A model generated the notes under the pieces. That model was not told the origin of the DNA. It worked only from the letters and a program-made list of their open reading frames with translations, and searched no databases. A stretch of DNA of 64,000 nucleotides from the NCBI RefSeq assembly GCF_008932435.1, contig NZ_WBWE01000004.1, positions 124,001-188,000 on the forward strand, read 5' to 3'. The DNA comes from Brucella pseudintermedia (lineage in GTDB: Bacteria; Pseudomonadota; Alphaproteobacteria; Rhizobiales; Rhizobiaceae). Made by a program: the position numbers and the translations under genes. The first letter of the stretch is position 1. Each line of letters starts with the position of its first letter. Positions 9,182-18,145 of the stretch are shown in pieces.

Positions 9182-10246
9182 ATGGCGCGCATTACGCTGC
9201 GGCAATTGCTCGATCACGCCGCTGAAAAGGGTTACGGCGTACCGGCATTCAACATCAACAACATGGAACAGGCGCTGGCCATCATGGAAGCGGCGGATGC
9301 CGTCGATGCGCCGGTGATCCTGCAGGCTTCGCGCGGCGCGCGCGCCTATGCCAATGACATCATGCTCCGCCACATGATGGACGCGGTCACGGAAATCTAT
9401 CCGCATATCCCCGTCTGCGTTCACCTCGACCATGGCAACGAAGCCGCCACCTGCATGACCGCCATTCAGGCAGGCTTCACCTCCGTCATGATGGACGGCT
9501 CGCTCAAGGCCGACGGCAAGACCCCCGCCGATTGGGACTATAACGTCTCGGTCACGCGTCAGGTCAGCGAGATGTCGCATCTGGGCGGCATTTCGGTGGA
9601 AGGCGAGCTCGGCGTTCTGGGCTCGCTCGAAACCGGCATGGGCGATGCCGAAGACGGCCACGGCGCGGAAGGCGTGCTGTCGCACGACCAGCTTCTGACC
9701 GATCCGGACGAAGCCGTAAAGTTCGTGCGCGAAACAAAGGTGGATGCGCTGGCAATCGCCATGGGCACCTCGCATGGCGCCTACAAGTTCAGCCGCAAGC
9801 CGGACGGTTCGGTTCTCGCCATGCATGTGATCGAGGAAATCCATCGCAAGCTGCCGAACACGCACCTTGTCATGCACGGTTCGTCTTCCGTGCCGGAAGA
9901 ATTGCAGGAAATCATCAACAAGTATGGCGGCAAGATGAAGCCGACCTGGGGCGTGCCGGTCGAGGAAATCCAGCGCGGCATCAAGCACGGCGTGCGCAAG
10001 ATCAATATCGACACGGATAACCGCATGGCGCTGACTGGCCAGATCCGCCGCGTCCTGCAGGAAGACCCGAGCGAGTTCGATCCGCGCAAGTATCTCAAGC
10101 CCGCAATGGCTGCCATGACCAAGCTCTGCAAGGAGCGTTTCGAGCAGTTCGGCACCGCCGGTCATGCGGCTTCCATCCGCCCGATCCCGCTTTCCGACAT
10201 GGCAAAGCGCTATCGCGATGGCTCGCTGGACCCGAAGTTCAGCTAA
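9182..10246 (+). CDS. fba: Fructose-bisphosphate aldolase class II (CbbA-type)
   Basis: The protein has 354 residues. The zinc site lies in [10 protein letters not shown] (His81 and His84 region), and [12 protein letters not shown] and [10 protein letters not shown] carry later active-site residues. The length and the insert [10 protein letters not shown] match the CbbA subgroup found in Calvin-type operons. The start at 9182 follows AGGGAGT. It lies 32 bp after fbp and completes tkt-fbp-fba. A terminator follows, so the unit ends before the convergent eryI. Confidence 0.95.
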   Translation: MARITLRQLLDHAAEKGYGVPAFNINNMEQALAIMEAADAVDAPVILQASRGARAYANDIMLRHMMDAVTEIYPHIPVCVHLDHGNEAATCMTAIQAGFTSVMMDGSLKADGKTPADWDYNVSVTRQVSEMSHLGGISVEGELGVLGSLETGMGDAEDGHGAEGVLSHDQLLTDPDEAVKFVRETKVDALAIAMGTSHGAYKFSRKPDGSVLAMHVIEEIHRKLPNTHLVMHGSSSVPEELQEIINKYGGKMKPTWGVPVEEIQRGIKHGVRKINIDTDNRMALTGQIRRVLQEDPSEFDPRKYLKPAMAAMTKLCKERFEQFGTAGHAASIRPIPLSDMAKRYRDGSLDPKFS

Positions 10247-10266
10247 ATTTTGCTGTTACGACAATA

Positions 10267-10296
10267 GAAAAGCGGAGGGGAAACCTTCCGCTTTTC
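10267..10296. terminator. Terminator between convergent fba and eryI
   Basis: GAAAAGCGGA, a 10-nt loop, then TCCGCTTTTC, flanked by A and T runs. The A-rich and T-rich arms suit termination from both sides. Confidence 0.8.
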
Positions 10297-10317
10297 TGTT
10301 TTCAAGAGACTGAATAA

Positions 10318-10773
10318 TCAGGCCTTGTTGTACTTCGCGTCAACTTCGTTGATCGCGTTGACATTGCCAGCCGAACGGCCGTTTTCGTCAAAGGTCTGCG
10401 CGAGGAAGGCGTCGGCGATGGTCTTGGCCACTTCCGAGCCGATGACGCGGGCGCCCATGGTGATGATCTGGGCATTGTTGGAAAGCGCTGCGCGCTCTGC
10501 CGAATAGGTGTCGTGCGTGAGTGCAGCCCGGATGCCCGGAACCTTGTTGGCGGCAATGCACACGCCGATGCCGGTGCCGCAAACGAGGATGGCGCGGTCA
10601 TAGGTGCCGTCGAGAACCGCGGAAGCCACACGGTCGGAAAGATTGGCGTAGAATGCATCCGCGCCAGCATCCGTGCGCGAGATTTCCGAAACCTCGAAAC
10701 GGTCCTTGAGATAGTCGGCGAGAATCTTGGCCAGACCTTCGCCGGCGCTGTCGCCTGCAACTGCTACTTTCAT
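10318..10773 (-). CDS. eryI: D-erythrose/erythrulose-4-phosphate isomerase EryI (RpiB family)
   Basis: The protein has 151 residues from ATG 10773 ([16 protein letters not shown]). It belongs to the RpiB/LacAB fold, with catalytic Cys65 in [15 protein letters not shown] and His/Arg in [14 protein letters not shown]. In Brucella this paralog (EryI) converts D-erythrulose-4-P to D-erythrose-4-P, the last erythritol-specific step. The order eryABCD, regulator, tpiA, rpiB is the same here, which supports that role over generic ribose-5-P isomerase. It lies 11 bp after eryH and is the last gene of the operon. Confidence 0.92.
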   Translation of the reverse strand: MKVAVAGDSAGEGLAKILADYLKDRFEVSEISRTDAGADAFYANLSDRVASAVLDGTYDRAILVCGTGIGVCIAANKVPGIRAALTHDTYSAERAALSNNAQIITMGARVIGSEVAKTIADAFLAQTFDENGRSAGNVNAINEVDAKYNKA

Positions 10774-10784
10774 GATGTTACTCC

Positions 10785-11555
10785 TTAATTGGATGCGATT
10801 TTCCTGGCGCACTTGTCCAGAATGTCGAGATAGCCTTCCACGTTCCACGCCGAACGGCCGATGAACAGGCCGTCGATATGCGGGCAGGCAATGAGTTCCT
10901 CGCAATTGCCGGGATTGACCGAGCCGCCATAAAGGCAGGGCACGCGGCGTCCGAGCACGCTTTCGGCAACCGCAATGATTTCCGCCTGACGCGCATCGGC
11001 GTAATCGGCGGAAGCCGGGATGCCATTCTCGCCAATGGCCCAGACCGGCTCATAGGCGAACAGGATTTCAGCCTTTTTCTGGTCGTCGGAAAGCTTGGCA
11101 AGGGCGCCGCGCACTTCTTCTTCCAGCACTTCAGCCGCGCGCCCGCTTTCGCGGTCTTCCAGCGTTTCGCCGATGCAGATGAGCGGGATCAGGCCGTGGC
11201 GCACAGCGGCTTCCACTTTCAGGCCAACCGTTTCGTTGGTTTCGCCGAAATGCTCGCGGCGCTCCGAGTGACCAAGCTCAACAATGTCGAGATTGCAGTC
11301 CTTCAGCATCAGCGGCGAAATTTCGCCGGTCCATGCGCCCTGATCGGCCCAGTGCATGTTCTGCGCGCCGACCTTGACGGAGGTGCCGGACAGGATTTCC
11401 TTCACTTCGCGAACGGCGGTGAACGGTGGAATGACAAAGCGCTGGATATCGGCGGAACGACCGCCATCGGCAGCTTTCAGCGCTTCCGCGAAGACGCGGG
11501 CCTCGGCCAGCGTCTTGTTCATTTTCCAACTCGTTCCAACCCAGAATTTGGTCAT
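10785..11555 (-). CDS. eryH: Erythrulose-phosphate isomerase EryH (TpiA family)
   Basis: The protein has 256 residues and a triosephosphate-isomerase barrel: Lys near residue 11 (TSWKMNKT), His96 in ELGHSERRE and catalytic Glu169 in [10 protein letters not shown], with phosphate loop [10 protein letters not shown]. In the Brucella pathway the TpiA2 paralog EryH interconverts L-3-tetrulose-4-P and D-erythrulose-4-P. The setting between a DeoR regulator and eryI in an ery locus supports that role. It may retain triosephosphate isomerase activity. Confidence 0.92.
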   Translation of the reverse strand: MTKFWVGTSWKMNKTLAEARVFAEALKAADGGRSADIQRFVIPPFTAVREVKEILSGTSVKVGAQNMHWADQGAWTGEISPLMLKDCNLDIVELGHSERREHFGETNETVGLKVEAAVRHGLIPLICIGETLEDRESGRAAEVLEEEVRGALAKLSDDQKKAEILFAYEPVWAIGENGIPASADYADARQAEIIAVAESVLGRRVPCLYGGSVNPGNCEELIACPHIDGLFIGRSAWNVEGYLDILDKCARKIASN

Positions 11556-11567
11556 GCGTAACTGTTC

Positions 11568-12332
11568 CTAGTCTGCTGCTATTGTCAGTCTGATCCCGGC
11601 CTGCTCCAGCTCGGCCAGAACGGTCGCGCCGGGAGAGGCGTCGGTGATGATCGCGTCGAAATCCGACAGGTTTGCCATGACGTGGAGGGCAGGGCGCCCG
11701 AACCGCTGGTGGTTGACCAGAAGGCAGGTGCGGGCGGCGGATGCCGTCATGGCGCGCTTGGTGCGCACCACGTTTTCGTCCATGTGATAGACAAGCTGCC
11801 CGTTGACGGCGGGCGACGAAATAAAGGCGATGTCGGCACTCAAATGCGACAGCGCTTCTTCCGTCAGAATGCCGAAAAAGGCGTTGAACTTGGCTGAATA
11901 GGTTCCGCCGAGCGCAATCAGGTTGATCCCGTTCTCGCCCTTCAGTTCATCGACGATGACGGCATTGTTGGTGATGACCGTCAGCGGGCGCTTTTCCAGC
12001 AGCATGCCGCCAAGAACCGCCGCCATGGAACCGTCATTGACCATCACGGTCATGCCGGGCTCCACCAGTTCCAGCGCAGCGCGGGCCATCTTCTGCTTGG
12101 CTTCGCCGTCCTGCCGCTCGCGGAAGCGGAAATCGCTCTCGAACTGGGTGCCGGTATCGATGGTCGCGCCGCCCCGCACCTTGCGCAGCACGCCGGAATG
12201 TTCCAGCGAATCCAGATCGCGGTGGATCGTCATCTTGGAAACGGCAAACCGATCCGCCAGATCGTCGAGATCGACGGCCTGATTTTCGATGAGAAGGTTT
12301 ATGATCGCCTGTCGTCTGTCGTCGCGCTTCAC
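11568..12332 (-). CDS. DeoR family transcriptional regulator of the erythritol locus
   Basis: The repressor has 254 residues. The N-terminal DeoR helix-turn-helix is AVDLDDLADRFAVSKMTIHR, at about residues 19-38, followed by the GVLRKVRGGA wing. The C-terminal DeoR sensor domain (from about residue 75) has the phosphosugar-binding pattern MVNDGSMAAVLG and VITNN. It sits between eryD and eryH in the same direction and opens the eryH-eryI sub-operon. The 88-bp gap before it holds a long inverted repeat (12381-12421), probably its own operator. Rhizobial loci have a DeoR gene (eryR) at this position; I leave the symbol blank. Confidence 0.88.
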   Translation of the reverse strand: MKRDDRRQAIINLLIENQAVDLDDLADRFAVSKMTIHRDLDSLEHSGVLRKVRGGATIDTGTQFESDFRFRERQDGEAKQKMARAALELVEPGMTVMVNDGSMAAVLGGMLLEKRPLTVITNNAVIVDELKGENGINLIALGGTYSAKFNAFFGILTEEALSHLSADIAFISSPAVNGQLVYHMDENVVRTKRAMTASAARTCLLVNHQRFGRPALHVMANLSDFDAIITDASPGATVLAELEQAGIRLTIAAD

Positions 12333-12377
12333 GCTGTTTCCGATCTATTGGGCGGAACATTTATCGCATGAAGTTAG

Positions 12378-12421
12378 ATCACAAAATCACAAAAAAATCC
12401 ACGAGAAAAATGTGATTTTGT
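12378..12421. promoter_or_regulatory. Inverted repeat, candidate operator of the DeoR regulator
   Basis: ACAAAATCACA (12381-12391) and TGTGATTTTGT (12411-12421) are perfect 11-bp inverted arms 19 bp apart. A second ATCACA at 12378-12383 makes a direct repeat as well. There is no T run after the stem, so an operator is more likely than a terminator. It spans the intergenic region between eryD and the DeoR gene. Confidence 0.55.
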
Positions 12422-13371
12422 TATTTTCCGTTCGGTTGCTGGACAAGGGCCTTTGCCGTGCGCTCATCGGTGATGAGGCCGTAAAGCCGCCCGCTTTTCA
12501 GCACGGCGCGAATGGCGTCAGCCTTGGCGATGCCGCCCGCAAGTCCGATGATTCGGCTCATATCGGCATTTTCCACCGAGGCGGCGATGGTCCGGGCGGT
12601 AAGCGCGGTTTCGAGGCGCTGGCCGTTTGCGTCAAAGAAATGTCCGAGCATTTCGCCAACGCCGCCGAGGGTGGCGATCTCCTCGACTTCGCTCAATTCT
12701 ATCATGCCGGATGTGACGAGCTGCGCCTGCGCATCCACCGTGCCGATGCCGACGATCTTCAGTTCGGCGCGGCAACCCATGTCGAAAACCGTGGTGACGC
12801 CGCGCTGGGCAAGCAGCACCTCGCGGTCTTCCGCCGTGTTGGCGAAAAAGGGAACCGGCATCACATAAGCGGGCATTCCGGTTTTTTCCGCGATGCGGTG
12901 CATCACGTCATGCGGGTTGGCTGCGAAATTGCGCGTCAGGCCACCGAGCAGCGAGACGAAACGCACATTGCTGGCCGCGACACGCGGCATATAGCTGACG
13001 GCGGCAGACAGCGTGCGGCCATGGCCGATACCGATGACTTCATGATCGCCATGCTCGATCTCGCGGCGCAGAAAATCCGCGCCCGCATGGCCGAGGACCA
13101 TGAGCGGCAGGCCTTCCTCGCCAATGTCGGGCGCAACCTCGCAATAGTCGAGGCCATACATGTCGGCGAGACGATTTTCGAGGTCGATGCATTCAGTAAT
13201 GTCGCCATCGATGCTCACCTTCACCGCGCCGTCGGCAACGGCCTTGGCAATCAGGCGATGCGCCTTCACCGATGGCAGGCCGAGCCGCTTGGCAACGGCT
13301 GACTGGGTCATGCCGCCCACGAAGTGAAGCCAGGCGGCGCGCAGCGCCAGTGAATCGTCAGCATCTGCCAT
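12421..13371 (-). CDS. eryD: Erythritol regulator EryD (SorC family)
   Basis: The protein has 316 residues. The N-terminal helix-turn-helix (GGMTQSAVAKRLGLPSVKAH) lies near residues 19-38 and is followed by a large SorC-type sugar-binding domain with GIGHGRTLSAAVSYM and LLGGLTRNFAANPHD. EryD represses the ery operon in Brucella, and erythritol relieves repression. It is the fourth gene of eryABCD and starts 27 bp after eryC. Likely targets are the two TTCAC-N6-(G/T)TGAA sites in the eryA/importer intergenic region. Confidence 0.93.
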   Translation of the reverse strand: MADADDSLALRAAWLHFVGGMTQSAVAKRLGLPSVKAHRLIAKAVADGAVKVSIDGDITECIDLENRLADMYGLDYCEVAPDIGEEGLPLMVLGHAGADFLRREIEHGDHEVIGIGHGRTLSAAVSYMPRVAASNVRFVSLLGGLTRNFAANPHDVMHRIAEKTGMPAYVMPVPFFANTAEDREVLLAQRGVTTVFDMGCRAELKIVGIGTVDAQAQLVTSGMIELSEVEEIATLGGVGEMLGHFFDANGQRLETALTARTIAASVENADMSRIIGLAGGIAKADAIRAVLKSGRLYGLITDERTAKALVQQPNGK

Positions 13372-13398
13372 TGAAAGCGGTCCGGTTCCTTAAATTGT

Positions 13399-14331
13399 CT
13401 ATATCTTCAAGTCCTTAGCGCCGGTGTCAATGTGGGGAGCCCAGAAAGCCACACTTTCCGCAATCTGCGGAATGACTTCACGGTCGTTCGGCTCGCGTTC
13501 CTTGAAGGAAAGTTCGAGGCAGATTTCATTATCCACCGCGCCGCCTTCGGCAAAGGCTTTCAGGAGCGGTTCCGGCTGGATGCGGCCCTTGGCGTTGAAC
13601 GCGGCGGTGAACGGGCGATGCCCACCCTTGTCCATCAGGCTCTGCTTGATATGGATGATGGGCGAGACCTTCGGCACGGCCCGCGCCCAGGCATATGGGT
13701 CGTAGTCGTCCGGGTTGGACGAGGTGACGTCGCCATGGTCGATGTCGGCCATCATCCACATGGGGATCGCCATGTCGGCGGCGGTCAGGCGATCCTGAAG
13801 CTTCATGCATTCGGCGATCGTCTCGCCGAACTCGCGCCCGATGCTCATCGGCTCCCAGAACACATAGTCGAGACCAGCACCGGCGGCATGTTCGGCCACT
13901 TCCGCCCAGCAGTCGATGGCGATCTTGATCAGCTCTTCGCGGCGCGCCGGATCGTCGAAATCCTTATAGGTGAAGATCGCGAACTGCGTGCCGACCGACT
14001 TGCCGCCGAGATCACCGATAATGTCGGCAAAGGTCTTGAACCAGTCGACATAATAGCGGCGCACGTCTGCATCCGGATGGCCGAAATGATTGAGGCGACC
14101 ATAGGGGCCGGTCATGCCCGAAGTGACGCGAACGCCGGTGCGCTGCAAGGCCTTGTCCATGTCGCGGGTGAGGCGGCGGATGGTCGAAGCCTGCCAGCTC
14201 GGATTGATGAATTCATGCGTAAGCTGGAGGTCGCGCAGGCGCAGGTCGCGGGCAACCGTTTCGATCAGGTCGTCCGGTTCGGCAAAGCGGTTGACCAGCG
14301 GATTGGTGTTGAGCGAAAGCGTCAGGGTCAT
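13399..14331 (-). CDS. eryC: L-3-tetrulose-4-phosphate isomerase/epimerase EryC
   Basis: The protein has 310 residues from ATG 14331 (MTLTLSLNTN), which has GAGGA at the right distance; a TTG at 14346 is an alternative. It is a xylose-isomerase-like TIM barrel (AP-endonuclease-2 family) with metal-binding acids and histidines (YVFWEPMSIGREFGET, ADIDHGDVTSS, IIHIKQSLMDKGGH, EICLELSF). In Brucella EryC acts after EryB, epimerising the tetrulose phosphate. It was once annotated as a dehydrogenase, which the sequence does not support. It begins 7 bp after eryB and is followed by eryD. Confidence 0.92.
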   Translation of the reverse strand: MTLTLSLNTNPLVNRFAEPDDLIETVARDLRLRDLQLTHEFINPSWQASTIRRLTRDMDKALQRTGVRVTSGMTGPYGRLNHFGHPDADVRRYYVDWFKTFADIIGDLGGKSVGTQFAIFTYKDFDDPARREELIKIAIDCWAEVAEHAAGAGLDYVFWEPMSIGREFGETIAECMKLQDRLTAADMAIPMWMMADIDHGDVTSSNPDDYDPYAWARAVPKVSPIIHIKQSLMDKGGHRPFTAAFNAKGRIQPEPLLKAFAEGGAVDNEICLELSFKEREPNDREVIPQIAESVAFWAPHIDTGAKDLKI

Positions 14332-14338
14332 GTCGTCC

Positions 14339-15847
14339 TCAAGCAACTAGATTGGCGTTGTCGAACCATTCCACGAAAGCGGCGCGTTCGGCTTCGGTCA
14401 GGTGCAGGTAATGCTTGGTGCGGCGATAGAGAATGTCTTCCGCCGTCTTCGCCCATTCCTTGGCCACCAGATAGCGCACTTCGGCCTCATGGAAGTTGCC
14501 GCCGAAATGACGGCCAAGCCCTTCGAGGTTCTGCGCACCCGCAACAACGTCTTTCGTGCGCGCGCCATAGAGACGCCCGTAATGATGGACGAGCGCGCGC
14601 GGCATCCAAGGATAGGTGTCGCGCAAGCTATTGGCGAAGGTTTCATAATCGGCATTGGCGATTTCGCCGCCCGGAAGGGGCGCATCGTGGGTCCAGTCGC
14701 CGCCCATCTTCGGGAAGATATGCTTGAGGCGATGCATCCCGCGCTCCGCCAGTTCGCGGAACGTGGTGATCTTGCCGCCAAAGACATTGAGCAGCGGCGC
14801 GTCATTGGTTTCGTCGAGGTCGAAGACATAATCGCGGGTAACGGCGGAAGGATTGCCCTTGCCGTCATCGAACAGCGGACGCACGCCGGAGAAGGAATGC
14901 AGCACGTCCTCGCGGCGCAACTTTTCCTTGAAATAGCGGTTTACCGCTGCCAGCAGATATTCGATTTCCTTCTCATCGGCTGCCACGTCTTCCGCGCGCC
15001 CTTCATAGGCGATGTCGGTGGTGCCGATCAGCGCCTTGTCGCCCTCATAAGGGTTGATGAAGATCACGCGCTTGTCGTGGTTCTGGACGAGATAGGCATT
15101 CGCGCCCGACCAGAATTTCGGCACGATGATGTGGCTGCCCTTGACGAGGCGCACATTGCGCGACGAGTTGGAGCCGGCGACATTGTGGATGACGTCCGTG
15201 ACCCAGGGGCCGGCGCAATTGACGATGCAGCGGGCGCGGAACGTGCGGGTCTCGCCGGTGTCGCGGTTCTTCGTTTCCACGATCCAGCCGCCTTTTTCGC
15301 GACGGGCGGAGACGACAGGCGTGCGGGTGAGGATGGTTGCGCCCTTTTCGGCGGCCCCCACCGCATTGAGCGCTACAAGACGGGCATCGTCGACCCAGCA
15401 ATCGGAATATTCAAAGCCTTTGGTGTACTGGTCGAGGATCGGCGTGCCTTCCGGGTCGCGGCGCAGGTCGAGCGTGCGCGTGCCGGGCAGTTTCTTGCGG
15501 CCGCCGAGATGGTCGTAGAGAAACAGGCCGAGCCGCACCAGCCAGGCCGGGCGATCCTGCGGGCTGTGCGGCAGCACAAAGCGCATCGGCCAGATAATGT
15601 GCGGAGCGGCGTTCAAAAGCACCTCGCGCTCGATCAGCGCTTCGCGCACAAGGCGGAACTCGTAATATTCCAGATAGCGCAGGCCGCCATGAACCAGCTT
15701 GCCGGAGCGCGATGATGTGCCTTGCGCCAGATCGTCCTTTTCCGCCAGCACGACCTTGAGGCCGCGCCCGGCAGCGTCGCGGGCCACGCCCGCGCCGTTG
15801 ATGCCGCCGCCGATTACAAACAGGTCGCAGGTTTCCGGTTCAGCCAT
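14339..15847 (-). CDS. eryB: Erythritol-phosphate dehydrogenase EryB (GlpD-like FAD enzyme)
   Basis: The flavoprotein has 502 residues. The N-terminal FAD-binding Rossmann motif is CDLFVIGGGINGAGVARDAA (about residues 7-26), followed by LVHGGLRYLE typical of glycerol-3-phosphate dehydrogenases and a C-terminal GGKITTFRELAE segment. It oxidises the erythritol phosphate made by EryA and passes electrons to the respiratory quinone pool, probably from the inner face of the membrane. It sits 12 bp after eryA. The relative at 25132 shares the fold but belongs to another module. Confidence 0.94.
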   Translation of the reverse strand: MAEPETCDLFVIGGGINGAGVARDAAGRGLKVVLAEKDDLAQGTSSRSGKLVHGGLRYLEYYEFRLVREALIEREVLLNAAPHIIWPMRFVLPHSPQDRPAWLVRLGLFLYDHLGGRKKLPGTRTLDLRRDPEGTPILDQYTKGFEYSDCWVDDARLVALNAVGAAEKGATILTRTPVVSARREKGGWIVETKNRDTGETRTFRARCIVNCAGPWVTDVIHNVAGSNSSRNVRLVKGSHIIVPKFWSGANAYLVQNHDKRVIFINPYEGDKALIGTTDIAYEGRAEDVAADEKEIEYLLAAVNRYFKEKLRREDVLHSFSGVRPLFDDGKGNPSAVTRDYVFDLDETNDAPLLNVFGGKITTFRELAERGMHRLKHIFPKMGGDWTHDAPLPGGEIANADYETFANSLRDTYPWMPRALVHHYGRLYGARTKDVVAGAQNLEGLGRHFGGNFHEAEVRYLVAKEWAKTAEDILYRRTKHYLHLTEAERAAFVEWFDNANLVA

Positions 15848-15859
15848 TTCAATGTTTCC

Positions 15860-17413
15860 TTATTTGCCGGAAGCGAGCTTGTCCCAGACTGGCGTCAGAG
15901 CCAGTCGCGCTTCCCGATAGGCAACGAAAAGTTCTTCATAGTGATGCGCGCGCGCCGCATCCGGCGCTTCGCTTGCGCCGAGCAGAGGCTCCACCCATTC
16001 GGCGATGCAATCATCCATGGTTGGATAGGCGCCGATGGCCACAGCGGCCATCATGGCGGCTCCTGCCGCGCCCGCTTCCTCGCGGGAAGAAACGCGCACC
16101 GGTGCATTGACCGCCGCCGAAAGCGTGCCGCGCAGCGCCTTCGAGCGCGCCGCGCCGCCGGTGATGCGCAGTTCGGAAGGCATTTCGCCCATGGCGGCGT
16201 AGCAATCGCGGGTCGCCATGCCGAGGCCTTCCACGACCGAACGCACCAGCTCCGGGAAACGGTCGCGGCTGGAAAGGCCGATGAAACCGGCCCGCGCATC
16301 GGCATTCACGAAGGGACCGCGCTCGCCTGCTTCCGAAATATACGGATGATAGAGGATCGATCCGGGGCGGCTGGCGTTGAACCAGCCGTCGAGGCGGGGA
16401 ATGAGATCGCCAAGCGAAACCGGCTTTTCCGGCGTCGACATAAGGTCAGCTGCAACCTGCAATATCCAGTCGATATTGATGGTCGCGCCCATATTGGTCT
16501 GCACCTGCGTGACGATGCCGGGAATGGGCAGCGCGATGACGTAGCCGGTGCCTTCCTTGTTCAGATGAATATCGGCGACCGGCTTGGCGCGCATATGCAC
16601 GCCGGTCGAACCGATGGTCGAGCACCCCGCACCAGCCGTGCCGCCGCGCACGCCAGCGCCAAGGGCCGTCATCGCCATGTCCACATAGGCAAGACTCACC
16701 GGTGTTCCGGCGCGCAATCCGGTCGCAGCAGCCGCTTCGGGGGAAAGCGGCTGCTGGACCTCTGCGCCGTCGATAATCTCCGGCAGCAGCTTGCGACGTT
16801 TTTGCAAGCCCAGCGCTTCGATAACCACATCGTCATACTGGCGATTGCGGAAATTGCCGAAGGTGAAGCTTGCTTCAGACGGATCGGTGGCGCGAACGCC
16901 GGTAAGATTGAGATAGAGCCAGTCCTTACAGTGAAGGGCTGCTTCCGCATTGTCCAGAAGCTCCGGCGCGGTAGCATCCATATGCGCCATCTGCGAGCCT
17001 TGCTGGCAGGTGTTCAGTCCCGTGCCGGTCGCTTCAAAGCGCGCGCGGTTCATCGGGCCTGCGGCAAGTCGTTTTACGGTGGATGCGGCGCGGGCGTCGA
17101 GCCACAGCCAGGCATCGCCAACCGGCTGATTGTCGCGACCGACCAGCCAGGTTCCGTCGCCCTGTCCGGTGACGGCAATCGCCGCGGTGCGATCGGCAAG
17201 GCCCGGCAGTTTGGCGCCTAGGTCGCGCAGGGCGCGCGCGCAGTCCTGCCATGTCTGGGAAAGCGATTGGGTAACCGCGCCATGATCGCCGGTATCGTAT
17301 CTGTTGCGGACCGCCGCAGAATCGATCTGCCGCCCGCTGAGGTCGAAAGCGACCGCCTTGAGTACGGACGTGCCTGCGTCGATCCCGATGATGATGTCAC
17401 CTGTCTTACGCAT
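15860..17413 (-). CDS. eryA: Erythritol kinase EryA (FGGY family)
   Basis: The kinase has 517 residues. The first ATPase-fold phosphate loop is GIDAGTSVLKAVAFDLSGRQ near residues 10-29, followed by AVTGQGDGTWLV. The C-terminal FGGY half has GCSTIGSTGVH and the sugar-kinase segment ELRITGGAARSKALR. It phosphorylates erythritol, the first committed step, and heads eryABCD. It is divergent from the importer genes across a 732-bp regulatory region. Confidence 0.94.
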   Translation of the reverse strand: MRKTGDIIIGIDAGTSVLKAVAFDLSGRQIDSAAVRNRYDTGDHGAVTQSLSQTWQDCARALRDLGAKLPGLADRTAAIAVTGQGDGTWLVGRDNQPVGDAWLWLDARAASTVKRLAAGPMNRARFEATGTGLNTCQQGSQMAHMDATAPELLDNAEAALHCKDWLYLNLTGVRATDPSEASFTFGNFRNRQYDDVVIEALGLQKRRKLLPEIIDGAEVQQPLSPEAAAATGLRAGTPVSLAYVDMAMTALGAGVRGGTAGAGCSTIGSTGVHMRAKPVADIHLNKEGTGYVIALPIPGIVTQVQTNMGATINIDWILQVAADLMSTPEKPVSLGDLIPRLDGWFNASRPGSILYHPYISEAGERGPFVNADARAGFIGLSSRDRFPELVRSVVEGLGMATRDCYAAMGEMPSELRITGGAARSKALRGTLSAAVNAPVRVSSREEAGAAGAAMMAAVAIGAYPTMDDCIAEWVEPLLGASEAPDAARAHHYEELFVAYREARLALTPVWDKLASGK

Positions 17414-17569
17414 GGCGGATATGTGCCTTCATTGACATTTGGATTCCTCCCGCGACTGAAAATACAGCGCTCGCGGCCCCGTTTATAATGAAATCGGGCA
17501 ATGGCGTAAGTTGGAGATAACATAACGCTACCACCTTGTCTGTAAAATTTTCGAGAGTGCGCATTTTTT

Positions 17570-17585
17570 TTCACCAAACAGTGAA
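17570..17585. promoter_or_regulatory. Candidate EryD operator 1
   Basis: TTCAC-CAAACA-GTGAA is a perfect 5-6-5 inverted repeat 157 bp before eryA. A near copy sits on the other side of the divergent region at 17829-17844. Assignment to EryD is inferred from position. Confidence 0.4.
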
Positions 17586-17828
17586 TGTGGAGAAAATCGC
17601 TAGGCTTCGCGCCCTGTTTTTTCTCCGGTCTTTCCGCGATCTTTCGGTCTGCGCTTGGTGTTGGAATTAAATTAAATATCTGAAAATACTACATAATATT
17701 AAGAATATGGACCAGGCCGCCATCCGGCTTTGCAATGGATCGCCGCACTGTGAATACCGCGTCGGGTAACGGATTATGTAGTGGATTTCGCTACGTCGTG
17801 ATCGGGATTCAGCGCGAACTTATGCTAA

Positions 17829-17844
17829 TTCACCGGCGTTTGAA
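17829..17844. promoter_or_regulatory. Candidate EryD operator 2
   Basis: TTCAC-CGGCGT-TTGAA matches site 1 in nine of ten arm positions with the same spacing, on the importer-proximal side. Assignment to EryD is inferred. Confidence 0.35.
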
Positions 17845-17984
17845 AAACATCCGATTGACAGCTTTCGAGCTTTATAACATCATTATTGGAGCTAATAACA
17901 CGCCGTTATCATAAGTTCCGATCGCGGCGCATCTGTTTCCAGGATGCACGGAGGAGCGGCCCTGGAATTCACGCGGAGGATATC

Positions 17985-18083
17985 ATGCTCTCGTCTGTCG
18001 CATCTTGCACCGCTCCGGCGGAGGCTTTCGTCTACCCGGCGAGCGCGGAAGCGATGATCGGGGATGATCTCCGGGCGGTCTGA
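17985..18083 (+). CDS. Possible 32-residue leader or small protein
   Basis: The ATG at 17985 lies four bases after GGAGGA, a better ribosome site than that of the following gene. It encodes 32 residues (MLSSVASCTAPAEAFVYPAS and onward) with no membrane segment or known motif. It lies in the leader of the importer operon and ends 62 bp before it. It could be a chance ORF; conservation is needed to decide. Confidence 0.3.
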   Translation: MLSSVASCTAPAEAFVYPASAEAMIGDDLRAV

Positions 18084-18145
18084 TCTCAGCCGCATCTTCT
18101 GTTTCAATAACGACAATCCGGCAGAATTGCTGAAGGCGTTTGATA

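Larger units (their letters stand above)
17414..18145. promoter_or_regulatory. Long divergent control region between eryA and the importer genes
   Basis: This 732-bp stretch has no clear protein gene beyond a 32-codon ORF (17985-18083). It contains two similar operator-like elements (17570-17585 and 17829-17844), a 10-bp inverted pair ACTACATAAT/ATTATGTAGT at 17688 and 17773, and ATAAC-N5-GTTAT at 17895-17909. Parts of it are A/T-rich compared with the genes. No certain -35/-10 pair could be chosen on either strand. Confidence 0.55.

Noticed and set aside
17855-17878. TTGACA and TATAAC as a promoter for the importer operon
   Set aside because: The spacer is only 12 bp, too short for a normal promoter.
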